From assembly GCA_020630915.1 (NCBI GenBank), contig JAHDIF010000008.1:62001-126000 (forward strand): a DNA stretch of 64,000 bases, written 5' to 3'. The notes under the pieces were generated by a model, which was not told the DNA's origin, ran no database searches, and saw only the letters and a program-made list of their open reading frames with translations. A program made the position numbers and the translations under genes. Positions within the stretch are counted from its first letter, which is position 1, and every line of letters starts with the position of its first letter. Shown one piece after another: positions 57,012 through 64,000 of this stretch. This DNA comes from Dokdonia sp. (GTDB lineage Bacteria; Bacteroidota; Bacteroidia; Flavobacteriales; Flavobacteriaceae).

Positions 57012-58133
57012 ATGAAACAACTCTCTATAATCATAGTAAATTATAATGTTGCTCACTTTTTGGTGTTATGCCTGGATAGTGTTATGGATGCCACTCAGCA
57101 TATGGACGCAGAGGTTATTGTGGTAGATAATGCCTCGGGCGATGGGAGTTGCGATATGGTTAAAGATAAATTTCCTGAAGTTCAACTTATTGAGAATAAA
57201 GAGAACGTAGGCTTTGCTAAGGCAAATAATCAAGGGGTGGCCATTGCGAGAGGCGAGTACGTATGTATTCTTAACCCCGATACTGTGGTGGGTAATAGTG
57301 TTTTTGAGAATGTGTACGCTTTCGCGAAAGCGGACTTAAAACTAGGAGCCATTGGCGTGCGATTAGTAGATGGTACAGGCAAATTCTTGCCAGAATGCAA
57401 ACGCAATTTACCAACCCCTAAAGTAGCTTTTGAAAAACTTTTTGGCAACGGAGATACGTACTATGCACGAGAGGTGAAAAGTGACCAAAATGGAAAAATA
57501 GATATCCTTGTGGGTGCTTTTATGTTTATGCGTAAGGAGGTGTATGAAGAGGCAGGTGGATTTGATGAACAGTATTTTATGTATGGAGAAGATATAGATC
57601 TTTCATTTACAATTAAAAAATTGGGGTATCAAAATTATTACATAGGTGAGGAGGCAGTAGTTCATTTTAAAGGGGAAAGTACTGCTAAAGACGAGACATA
57701 CAGAAAACGCTTTTATGATGCGATGAAGATTTTTTATAGCAAGCATTTAAGAAGAAACGCCGTTGAGGCATTAATTGTGAAGGCAGGATTGTGGTATGCG
57801 CGTAAATTTCATCGAGCGACTACTATAGCTGGTTTCAAAAATAATAAGTTAGAACCTCGAAATATCTACTTAGTAAGTATAGACGAGCGTTTGGAACAGG
57901 CCATTGCAAAATTACTCAAAACAGAAATTATTAGAAAAAGAACATTAGAGGCTTCTAATCAAAAACAAAGTGAGTATATCTGGGATATGAATAGTCTGAG
58001 ATATCAAGATTGTTTAAGGATTCTTATCAAAGATCGACCCAAGGGTGTGACCTTCAAGTTCATTCCCAAAAACTGTACCTTTGCCCTCGGAAGTAATAGC
58101 AGTGAAGGAAGAGGGATGATACTGGAATGGTAA
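57012..58133 (+). CDS. Family 2 glycosyltransferase (rhamnosyltransferase-like)
   Basis: 373 residues. GT-A motifs SIIIVNYNVAHFL, VVDNASGDGS, ILNPDTVV (DxD-like) and GEDIDLSFTIKKLGY. No membrane helix, so it acts at the cytosolic face. A C-terminal extension of about 90 residues has no recognised domain. Palindrome at 57318 reads YAFAKADLK, between the two GT motifs. Confidence 0.85.
   Translation: MKQLSIIIVNYNVAHFLVLCLDSVMDATQHMDAEVIVVDNASGDGSCDMVKDKFPEVQLIENKENVGFAKANNQGVAIARGEYVCILNPDTVVGNSVFENVYAFAKADLKLGAIGVRLVDGTGKFLPECKRNLPTPKVAFEKLFGNGDTYYAREVKSDQNGKIDILVGAFMFMRKEVYEEAGGFDEQYFMYGEDIDLSFTIKKLGYQNYYIGEEAVVHFKGESTAKDETYRKRFYDAMKIFYSKHLRRNAVEALIVKAGLWYARKFHRATTIAGFKNNKLEPRNIYLVSIDERLEQAIAKLLKTEIIRKRTLEASNQKQSEYIWDMNSLRYQDCLRILIKDRPKGVTFKFIPKNCTFALGSNSSEGRGMILEW
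57318..57331. repeat. Palindrome GCTTTCGCGAAAGC in the GT2 gene
   Basis: Perfect copy, AFAKA frame. Confidence 0.95.
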
Positions 58134-58222
58134 TGTAATAAATTGGATTATTATCATAAAATATTTGTTTAAATTATTATTTTCGCAATATCAATTAATA
58201 AAAACATCTATTAAATACGAAA

Positions 58223-59548
58223 ATGGCAAAATTCGAATTGAAACTACCCAAAATGGGAGAGAGTGTTGCAGAGGCAACACTTACTTCGTGGCTTAAAGAA
58301 GTAGGCGATACTATCGAAGCAGATGAGGCAGTGCTAGAAATAGCAACAGACAAGGTGGATAGTGAAGTGCCAAGTGAAGTAGATGGTGTATTAGTAGAGC
58401 GTCTTTTTGATGTAGATGATGTAGTTGCCGTAGGACAAACCATTGCAATTATAGAAATAGATGGAGATGATACAGGAGAGGCCACTAGTCAGAATAGTGC
58501 ACCTTCAAAAGAAGTTGCTCCTGCGGTTGCAGCTGTAGAAGAAATTATAGAGGCGGCTAAAGAAACTGTTGCGCCTACAACCGTTTCTTCTGGAGATCGT
58601 TTTTATTCTCCTTTAGTAAAGAATATGGCCACTGCAGAGGGTATCCTACAAGAAGAACTGGACGCTATTCCTGGTACTGGAAAAGATGGGCGTGTTACAA
58701 AAAATGACATGCTCGCCTATATTGAAGATAGAGGTAAAGGACAGACTAAGCTTGCGACACCTGTTGCTAAGCAAGCTCCTCAGGAAAGTACACCTGCAAA
58801 GAAAGCCGCTGTAGCTGCTGCTCCAGTAAGTGTAAATGGTGAAGATGAAATTATAGAAATGTCACGTATGGGGAAATTAATTTCTCATCATATGGTTGCT
58901 TCTGTTCAAACAAGTGCACACGTCCAGTCGTTTATAGAAGCAGATGTTACCAATATCTGGAACTGGAGGAAAAAGGTAAAAAGCGCTTTTGAAAGTAGAG
59001 AGGGAGAAAAACTTACGTTTACTCCTATATTTATGGAAGCCGTGGCAAAAGCCATTAGAGACTTCCCTATGATTAATATCTCTGTAGATGGAGATCGCAT
59101 CATTAAAAGGAAAAACATCAATTTAGGAATGGCTGCTGCTCTAGCAGATGGCAACCTAATTGTACCTGTGATCAAAAATGCAGATCAGCTTAACCTTGTT
59201 GGAATGACAAAGGCAGTAAATGATCTTGCTGGTCGATCTCGTGCGGGTAAATTAAAACCAGACGATACACAAGGAGGAACCTATACAGTTACAAATGTGG
59301 GAACTTTTGGAAGTATTATGGGGACTCCTATTATTAATCAGCCGCAGGTGGCTATACTGGCTTTAGGAGCTATACGTAAAGTCCCAGCAGTGATAGAAAC
59401 TCCTGATGGAGATTTTATTGGTATCCGCATGAAGATGTTTTTATCGCACTCTTACGACCATCGTGTTGTAAACGGAGCGTTAGGCGGTCAGTTTGTAAAG
59501 AGAGTAGCAGAGTATCTTGAAGCTTGGGATATGAATCGTGAAATTTAA
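58223..59548 (+). CDS. Dihydrolipoamide acyltransferase (2-oxo acid dehydrogenase E2)
   Basis: 441 residues: lipoyl domain (1-80, lipoyl Lys in EIATDKVDSEV), Ala/Pro linker, E3/E1-binding domain (about 130-170, YSPLVKNMATAEGI...GTGKDGRVTKNDM), second linker and the catalytic domain (about 215-440). Best fit is the branched-chain type E2. At the active site HRVVNGALGG replaces the common HxxxDG: His is kept but Asp is Asn. No E1 or E3 gene is adjacent. Ends at a bidirectional terminator. Confidence 0.9.
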   Translation: MAKFELKLPKMGESVAEATLTSWLKEVGDTIEADEAVLEIATDKVDSEVPSEVDGVLVERLFDVDDVVAVGQTIAIIEIDGDDTGEATSQNSAPSKEVAPAVAAVEEIIEAAKETVAPTTVSSGDRFYSPLVKNMATAEGILQEELDAIPGTGKDGRVTKNDMLAYIEDRGKGQTKLATPVAKQAPQESTPAKKAAVAAAPVSVNGEDEIIEMSRMGKLISHHMVASVQTSAHVQSFIEADVTNIWNWRKKVKSAFESREGEKLTFTPIFMEAVAKAIRDFPMINISVDGDRIIKRKNINLGMAAALADGNLIVPVIKNADQLNLVGMTKAVNDLAGRSRAGKLKPDDTQGGTYTVTNVGTFGSIMGTPIINQPQVAILALGAIRKVPAVIETPDGDFIGIRMKMFLSHSYDHRVVNGALGGQFVKRVAEYLEAWDMNREI

Positions 59549-59566
59549 AAGAAGATCTTATAAAAC

Positions 59567-59600
59567 AAAAAAAGGATGGCTGAACAGCTATCCTTTTTTT
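59567..59600. terminator. Bidirectional terminator, E2 gene / BLUF gene
   Basis: AAAAAAAGGATGGCT-GAAC-AGCTATCCTTTTTTT; A- and T-runs on both sides serve both convergent genes. Confidence 0.85.
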
Positions 59601-59623
59601 GTTTTTTGGTCCCGATAATATCT

Positions 59624-60052
59624 TTAAAAAAAGTGCAATCCTTCTACAAATGACTCAAGCAGCATTACGCCAGGATGTTCTTTGGTCTTATCTAGTGGTT
59701 CAAAAAATTTAGATTTATCAAAAGGTCTATAGCCTGTGATTTCCTGAGCTTTTACTGAATCGAGAGTTTTATATGCCATACTCCAGTCGCCATAAAAGCG
59801 ATCTACAGCAGATCCTGAGAAAAGCTCACGTAGGTTACGATGCCTTCTATCTACACGTATCTTGCTATAAAGCATATCTATTTCTTGCTCAGGACCTTCT
59901 AAGAATTGCGTAAATACTCCTTCAAAGTATATCAGTATTCCAGTAATCCCGTTTGTTGAGTTTTTTGTTCTACTTTTCTGAAGAAGCTGTTCTATATCAT
60001 TCTCGCTAATGCTATGTGACTGCTCGCTTACGTAGGAAATATATTTTAACAT
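59624..60052 (-). CDS. BLUF-domain blue-light photoreceptor
   Basis: 142 residues, a single BLUF domain with a short C-terminal extension and no output domain. Spacing of photocycle residues matches AppA exactly: Y7 (AppA Y21), N31 (N45), Q49 (Q63), W90 (W104) and M92 (M106). Motifs YISYVS, NGITGILIYF, FTQFLEGPE and DWSM. It binds FAD non-covalently and must signal through a partner protein. Located 4 kb from proteorhodopsin. Confidence 0.92.
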   Translation of the reverse strand: MLKYISYVSEQSHSISENDIEQLLQKSRTKNSTNGITGILIYFEGVFTQFLEGPEQEIDMLYSKIRVDRRHRNLRELFSGSAVDRFYGDWSMAYKTLDSVKAQEITGYRPFDKSKFFEPLDKTKEHPGVMLLESFVEGLHFF

Positions 60053-60125
60053 GAATAAGCCTTAATATGGCTCTAAGTTAAACAAAAATGTTAATTTTAA
60101 AGGGTCGTAATACTACTTTTGTTTG

Positions 60126-60761
60126 TTATTTTTTTGTCCAATTGTAGGTATCTATAAAACGGGTCATATTAACAATGTTATGGTAAACGTTGTTGTTTTC
60201 CATAATAACAGGCAGTCTTACCACATCGCTCTTGGGTACTTTCCCGTCTAGATGTTCCCACATAAAGTCAAATACTTTTCCATTTTTCTTAATGTCTAAA
60301 CGTCGGTATTTTATATGGTTCTTGTTTAGGTAATCAACTAAGTAATCGCATTTCTCGCAATCTTCTTCTAGGAAAATAGTGAGTTCATCTGCTTTAAGAG
60401 GCCGGATATTTACGTACTCCTCACGGTTTGCACCTTTGCGTTGCTCTATAGTTTGTAATTGGTTTTCAAATGTAAAAATAGTCTCGTAGGTGGGGGTTAT
60501 TCCTTTTAATGGTATTAATGTAATCATAAGCACCTTGCTATTAGAAGGGACTTTTTTTATGACAGGTCTATCTGCACTTCTTCTAAACCCTTCTCCTCGC
60601 ACCATTAAAAATGCTTCTTGCTCTTCATTTGTATTGTTTTGAGCATATAACATCCATCGTTTGGGTTGCTTGTCTTCAATGAGCTCTACTGCAGGTGGTG
60701 TTGTTTGCGCTTTCGCGAAAGCGTAAAAAAGAAATAAGATAACTAGTTTGTAATGCTTCAT
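60126..60761 (-). CDS. Secreted glutaredoxin/thioredoxin-like protein
   Basis: I start at the ATG at 60761 (MKHYKLVILFLFY), which gives a signal peptide; the longer ORF start (60869) adds 36 residues upstream of it. 211 residues, signal cleavage after AFAKA (encoded by the palindrome). A middle beta-rich region without known family, then a thioredoxin-fold C-terminal half with the redox motif CEKC (FLEEDCEKCDYLVDYL, about residue 132) and the cis-Pro loop VVRLPVIM. Periplasmic disulfide-type function inferred. Confidence 0.75.
   Translation of the reverse strand: MKHYKLVILFLFYAFAKAQTTPPAVELIEDKQPKRWMLYAQNNTNEEQEAFLMVRGEGFRRSADRPVIKKVPSNSKVLMITLIPLKGITPTYETIFTFENQLQTIEQRKGANREEYVNIRPLKADELTIFLEEDCEKCDYLVDYLNKNHIKYRRLDIKKNGKVFDFMWEHLDGKVPKSDVVRLPVIMENNNVYHNIVNMTRFIDTYNWTKK
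60709..60722. repeat. Palindrome GCTTTCGCGAAAGC at a signal cleavage site
   Basis: Perfect copy; AFAKA forms the end of the signal peptide (A-K-A before Q). Confidence 0.95.
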
Positions 60762-60817
60762 ACTATTATTATTACAAAAAGGATACCACAAAATACAAAT
60801 CTCAAATTTGTGATTTG

Positions 60818-60850
60818 TTGTAGTATTTAATTTTCCAAATTGTATTTTTG
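60818..60850 (+). promoter_or_regulatory. Promoter of the exonuclease gene (TTG-N22-TATTTTTG)
   Basis: TTG at 60818-60820, 22-bp spacer, TATTTTTG at 60843-60850, 21 nt before the ATG. Confidence 0.55.
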
Positions 60851-60871
60851 TATACTCACTGAACGCCAATT

Positions 60872-61648
60872 ATGCAACTTAATATCACACGCCCCATTTG
60901 TTTTTTTGACCTTGAGACTACAGGTATTAATGTGGCAAAAGATCGTATTGTAGAAATTTCTATTCTTAAAGTATTTCCAGACGGAAAAGAAGAGGAGCAT
61001 ACGTATCTCATTAACCCTACGGTTCCTATACCGCCTCAAACGACGGCAGTACACGGTATAAGTGATGCAGATGTTGTAAACGCACCTACCTTTAAAGAGA
61101 AAGCCCAAGAGATTTATGATCTGGTTAAAGATTCTGATCTAGCGGGATATAACTCAAATAGATTTGATATTCCGTTACTGGCAGAAGAGTTATTGCGCTG
61201 TGATATAGATTTTGATATGAAAAATCGTAACGCGGTAGATGTGCAAAATATTTTTCATAAGATGGAGCAACGGACCCTCGTTGCGGCATATAAATTTTAT
61301 TGCGATAAAGATCTTACAAATGCACACAGTGCGGCGGCAGATACTAAAGCTACGTATGAGGTTTTAAAAGCGCAACTCGATCGGTATGATTCTCTGGAAA
61401 ATAATATGAAATCCTTAGCAGAGTTTAGCACACGTAAAAAGATTGCAGATTTTGCTGGATTTATTGGGTTTGATAAGGACGATAAGGAGATTTTCACCTT
61501 TGGTAAACATAAAGGCAAGCGGGTAGAAGATGTTTTAGATAAGGAGCCAGGCTATTTTGGTTGGTTGCAAAATGCAGATTTCCCGTTATTCACTAAAAAA
61601 GTACTGACCGCCATTAAGTTGAGAAAATTAAATACAAAACTTTTCTAA
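60872..61648 (+). CDS. DnaQ/ExoX-like 3'-5' exonuclease with DUF3820 module
   Basis: 258 residues. DEDDh exonuclease: FFDLETTGI, AGYNSNRFDIPLLAEEL and the His/Asp end NAHSAAADTKATYEVL. After a short helical linker, a C-terminal FGKHKGKRVEDVLDKEPGYFGWLQ region is the DUF3820-like module also present as a free-standing protein at 8607. It degrades DNA from 3' ends, probably in repair or RNA processing. FAH hydrolase follows 2 bp later. Confidence 0.88.
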   Translation: MQLNITRPICFFDLETTGINVAKDRIVEISILKVFPDGKEEEHTYLINPTVPIPPQTTAVHGISDADVVNAPTFKEKAQEIYDLVKDSDLAGYNSNRFDIPLLAEELLRCDIDFDMKNRNAVDVQNIFHKMEQRTLVAAYKFYCDKDLTNAHSAAADTKATYEVLKAQLDRYDSLENNMKSLAEFSTRKKIADFAGFIGFDKDDKEIFTFGKHKGKRVEDVLDKEPGYFGWLQNADFPLFTKKVLTAIKLRKLNTKLF

Positions 61649-61650
61649 GT

Positions 61651-62262
61651 ATGAAATTGATCTGTATAGGAAGGAATTATGCAAAGCATATTGAGGAGTT
61701 GGATAATGAGCGACCAGAGCACCCTGTGGTTTTTTTGAAAACAGACTCGGCCATTTTATTAAAACAGCATCCATTTGTCATTCCAGAATTTTCTAAAGAC
61801 GTGCATCATGAAGTTGAGGTTTTAGTGAAGATTAAAAAGCTTGGTAAGTATATTGATAAAAAATTTGCATCTACCTATTACGATGAGATAGGATTGGGGC
61901 TAGATTTTACCGCTAGAGATTTGCAAAGTGATCTAAAGGCAAAAGGACTGCCGTGGGAAAAAGCGAAAGCTTTTGATGGTGCAGCGGTTATTGGCAATTG
62001 GCTACCTAAGGAGCAGCTGGGAAATGTAGATGCAATTGCGTTTACATTGGAAAAAAATGGACAAGTTGTTCAAGATGGAAACACGAGTCATATGCTCTGG
62101 AAAATAGATGAATTAATAAGTTATGTGTCCCAATATTTTACTCTTAAAATTGGAGATGTTATCTTTACAGGAACACCTGCGGGAGTTGGCCCAGTAGTTG
62201 CAAATGATAAATTAAAAGGATTTATCGGAAGTACGGAGCTTTTCTCGATTAAGGTAAAATAA
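61651..62262 (+). CDS. Fumarylacetoacetate hydrolase family protein
   Basis: 203 residues, the short FAH-fold form. Metal-binding and catalytic motifs: GRNYAKHIEELDNERP, HHEVEVLVKI (E-x-E), LDFTARDLQ, and FTGTPAGVGPV. Could be an acylpyruvate hydrolase or oxaloacetate decarboxylase/tautomerase; exact reaction unknown. It lies 2 bp after the exonuclease. Confidence 0.87.
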   Translation: MKLICIGRNYAKHIEELDNERPEHPVVFLKTDSAILLKQHPFVIPEFSKDVHHEVEVLVKIKKLGKYIDKKFASTYYDEIGLGLDFTARDLQSDLKAKGLPWEKAKAFDGAAVIGNWLPKEQLGNVDAIAFTLEKNGQVVQDGNTSHMLWKIDELISYVSQYFTLKIGDVIFTGTPAGVGPVVANDKLKGFIGSTELFSIKVK

Positions 62263-62285
62263 CGAACCAAACTAACCTACGCTTA

Positions 62286-62627
62286 ATGTCTAAACATTAC
62301 AACCTCGAAAAAGTCAGAGAAATAGCGGGCGGAGATGAAAGCTTCATTACCGTTATTGTGGAGGCTTTCTTACAAGAAATCCCTCCAGATTTACAATCTA
62401 TGCAATTAGCCATAGAAAATAGTAACCATAAGATGGCATATCAATTTGCCCACAAGATGAAGCCTAACTTAGATATGTTTGGTATAGACCTATTGCGTGA
62501 AATTAGCGCTATGGAAAAATGGTCTGACACACATAAACCTGCTTCACATATACAAAAGCAATTAGATAGAATTGTTACCACGCTTACTACCGTAATTCAG
62601 GAACTTCAGGAAGATTTTATAAAGTAA
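62286..62627 (+). CDS. Stand-alone Hpt phosphotransfer protein
   Basis: 113 residues, all-helical, with the Hpt site H56 in YQFAHKMKPNLDMFG and following helix. It would accept and pass phosphate in a phosphorelay. No hybrid kinase is nearby, so its partners are unknown. Its stop touches the cinA start. Confidence 0.82.
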   Translation: MSKHYNLEKVREIAGGDESFITVIVEAFLQEIPPDLQSMQLAIENSNHKMAYQFAHKMKPNLDMFGIDLLREISAMEKWSDTHKPASHIQKQLDRIVTTLTTVIQELQEDFIK

Positions 62628-63875
62628 ATGACTGCCGAGATTATAACAATAGGCGATGAGATTCTCATAGGTCAGATTGTAGATACAAACTCTGCTTTTA
62701 TAGCTAAGGAGCTTAACAAAATTGGGGTGTCTATTAGGCAAATCACTTCTGTTCAAGATGAAAGAGAGCATCTTTTGGAGAGTTTTGCTTTCGCGAAAGC
62801 AAATGCAGATATCGTTATTATTACAGGAGGTTTGGGGCCTACAAATGATGATATCACTAAGCACATTTTATGTGAGTTTACCAATGACGCTCTAGTCGAA
62901 AATGCCGAAGTTTTGAGGCACATCACTCATATCTTTAAAACGTACATTAAAAGACCTATGTTACCTGGAAATCGGTCGCAGGCAATGGTTCCGTCAAAAG
63001 CAGAGGTTCTTACAAATAAATTTGGCACGGCTCCTGGGATGTGGTTGGAAAAAGAAGCCACCATTTTTATCTCAATGCCTGGAGTGCCTTACGAAATGAA
63101 AGGACTATTGGAGAATGAGGTGATCCCGCGTATAAAAGAAAGATTTGAGTTGCCATATATAGAACACAAAACCTTGCTCACCTATGGTATGGGAGAGAGT
63201 ATGATCGCTCAGCGTTTAGAAACCTTTGAAAAAAACTTACCTAAAGCAATAAAACTAGCCTACCTTCCTTCTTTAGGAAGTGTAAGGCTTAGATTGTCTT
63301 CCAAAGGCGATAGGGAGGAAGAAGTCTCTCAAAGAATGAAGGATCAATTAAAACAATTACTTCCATTGATAGAAGATGTTTTTGTTGGATTTGAAGATGA
63401 GGGAGCATTTGAGCAAGTCGTAGCTCAATTATTTGTAAAAAAAGGAAAAACTCTTGCCATTGCAGAGAGTTGTACGGGTGGAGCACTCGTACAAAGGTTT
63501 ACGCAACATCCTGGAGCTTCGCAATATTTAAAGGGAAGTTCAGTAACTTATGCTACTCAAAGTAAGATAGAAGTCCTAGGTATTGAAAAGGCTACCATAG
63601 AAAAGAATACTGTGGTGAGTGAAGAGGTGGCTTTAGAAATGGCAACAAGAGTACGAGAACTTTATAAAAGTGATATAGGTATTTCTACAACAGGTAATGC
63701 TGGGCCTTCTAAAGGAGACTCAGACGTCCCAGTAGGTACGGTATGTGTTGCAATATCTACAGCCCGAGCGTCTGTAGCGCATACATTTACTATGGGAACA
63801 AACAGAACTAGGGTAATTGGGAAGGCCGTAAATAAATGCTTGGAATTGCTTCAAGAAGAAATTTTAAAAAACTAG
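62628..63875 (+). CDS. cinA: CinA-like protein (NMN deamidase/competence-damage)
   Basis: 415 residues. N-terminal MoCF-biosynthesis-like domain (IITIGDEILIGQIVDTNSAFIA, ITGGLGPTNDDITK) and C-terminal NMN deamidase domain (AIAESCTGGALVQRFTQHPGASQYLKGSSVTYA, GISTTGNAGPS). Recycles NMN formed from NAD. The palindrome at 62787 encodes FAFAKANAD. It directly abuts the Hpt gene. Confidence 0.93.
   Translation: MTAEIITIGDEILIGQIVDTNSAFIAKELNKIGVSIRQITSVQDEREHLLESFAFAKANADIVIITGGLGPTNDDITKHILCEFTNDALVENAEVLRHITHIFKTYIKRPMLPGNRSQAMVPSKAEVLTNKFGTAPGMWLEKEATIFISMPGVPYEMKGLLENEVIPRIKERFELPYIEHKTLLTYGMGESMIAQRLETFEKNLPKAIKLAYLPSLGSVRLRLSSKGDREEEVSQRMKDQLKQLLPLIEDVFVGFEDEGAFEQVVAQLFVKKGKTLAIAESCTGGALVQRFTQHPGASQYLKGSSVTYATQSKIEVLGIEKATIEKNTVVSEEVALEMATRVRELYKSDIGISTTGNAGPSKGDSDVPVGTVCVAISTARASVAHTFTMGTNRTRVIGKAVNKCLELLQEEILKN
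62787..62800. repeat. Palindrome GCTTTCGCGAAAGC in cinA
   Basis: Perfect copy, AFAKA frame, before the GGLGPTNDD motif. Confidence 0.95.
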
Positions 63876-63884
63876 TATATACTT

Positions 63885-63915
63885 TTGGTGTAAGGATAGT
63901 TTTTATGTAAATTTG
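63885..63915 (+). promoter_or_regulatory. Promoter of rpmB (TTG-N20-TAAATTTG)
   Basis: TTG at 63885-63887, spacer 20 bp, TAAATTTG at 63908-63915, a full match to the Bacteroidetes consensus, 39 nt before the ATG. Confidence 0.65.
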
Positions 63916-63954
63916 CACCCTGTTTTGAAATAACTATTTATAAAGTTTATAGAG

Positions 63955-64000
63955 ATGTCTAGAGTTTGTGAGCTTACGGGAAAAAAAGCGATGGTAGGAA
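63955..64000 (+). CDS. rpmB: 50S ribosomal protein L28 (3' truncated by window)
   Basis: The first 15 codons read MSRVCELTGKKAMVG, the characteristic opening of L28, and the frame runs off the window. Too short for the ORF track. In Bacteroidetes rpmB is usually followed by rpmG, which would lie outside the window. Confidence 0.88.
   Translation, partial: MSRVCELTGKKAMVG

Overview
The window is a 64 kb chromosomal segment of a marine flavobacterium (Bacteroidetes, Flavobacteriia). Evidence: low-GC, densely packed genes; promoters of the Bacteroidetes type (TTG, about 20 bp, then TAnnTTTG); type IX secretion parts (a PorD/DUF4835-like gene and a C-terminal sorting domain); a Bacteroidetes-type omega subunit; and a proteorhodopsin with Met at the spectral-tuning site, divergent from a blh-type carotene cleavage gene. 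Overall it resembles Dokdonia/Krokinobacter, but that is recognition from memory, not a database result. No rRNA, tRNA, CRISPR array, prophage or intact insertion sequence was seen.

Layout. 0-9 kb: end of a membrane glycosyltransferase-like gene, ftsE, a large TPR protein with an outer-membrane barrel partner, an amidohydrolase lipoprotein and a small DUF3820 protein. 8.8-10.5 kb: gene-poor accessory patch with two paralogous small lipoproteins. 10.5-13.2 kb: RsmI-like methyltransferase, a secreted PQQ-type sugar dehydrogenase with T9SS tail, and a low-molecular-weight tyrosine phosphatase. 13.2-22.4 kb: nitrogen block, with porin, PII protein and ammonium channel on the minus strand facing away from gltB-gltD on the plus strand, around a 450 bp control region. 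22.4-29.8 kb: dnaA, thioesterase, YigZ, a DMT permease, ribD, GNAT, prmC, LOG-family protein and aquaporin. 29.8-34.3 kb: ligA, a membrane protein and a 5'-nucleotidase split into two genes. 34.3-41.7 kb: a housekeeping series (dapA, bamD, rpoZ, coaBC, porD, recN, fabI). 41.8-46.7 kb: GT2, YbbR-like protein, coaE and a two-component system. 46.8-53.8 kb (minus): miaA, K+ channel, exonuclease/GIY-YIG fusion, YggS, DUF1015, hydroxyacyl-CoA dehydrogenase and a Gfo/Idh oxidoreductase. 53.9-60 kb: light-related block with blh, proteorhodopsin and, further on, a BLUF photoreceptor, enclosing pcm, recR, GT2 and an E2 acyltransferase. 60-64 kb: redox protein, exonuclease, FAH hydrolase, Hpt, cinA and the first codons of rpmB.

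The most striking non-gene signal is the 14-bp perfect palindrome GCTTTCGCGAAAGC. I count 16 exact copies plus several one- or two-base variants, about one per 2-4 kb, mostly inside conserved genes. There it usually reads as Ala-Phe-Ala-Lys-Ala and sometimes as LSRK or FRES. A half of it also ends a longer composite repeat (CTCCTGCC...GCGAAAGC) with three copies, one of them in frame inside a T9SS sorting domain. Other recurrent signals are AT-rich palindromes (GTTAAT-N5-ATTAAC and relatives) upstream of several genes, and promoters whose -7 box ends only 4-5 nt before the start codon, suggesting leaderless mRNAs.
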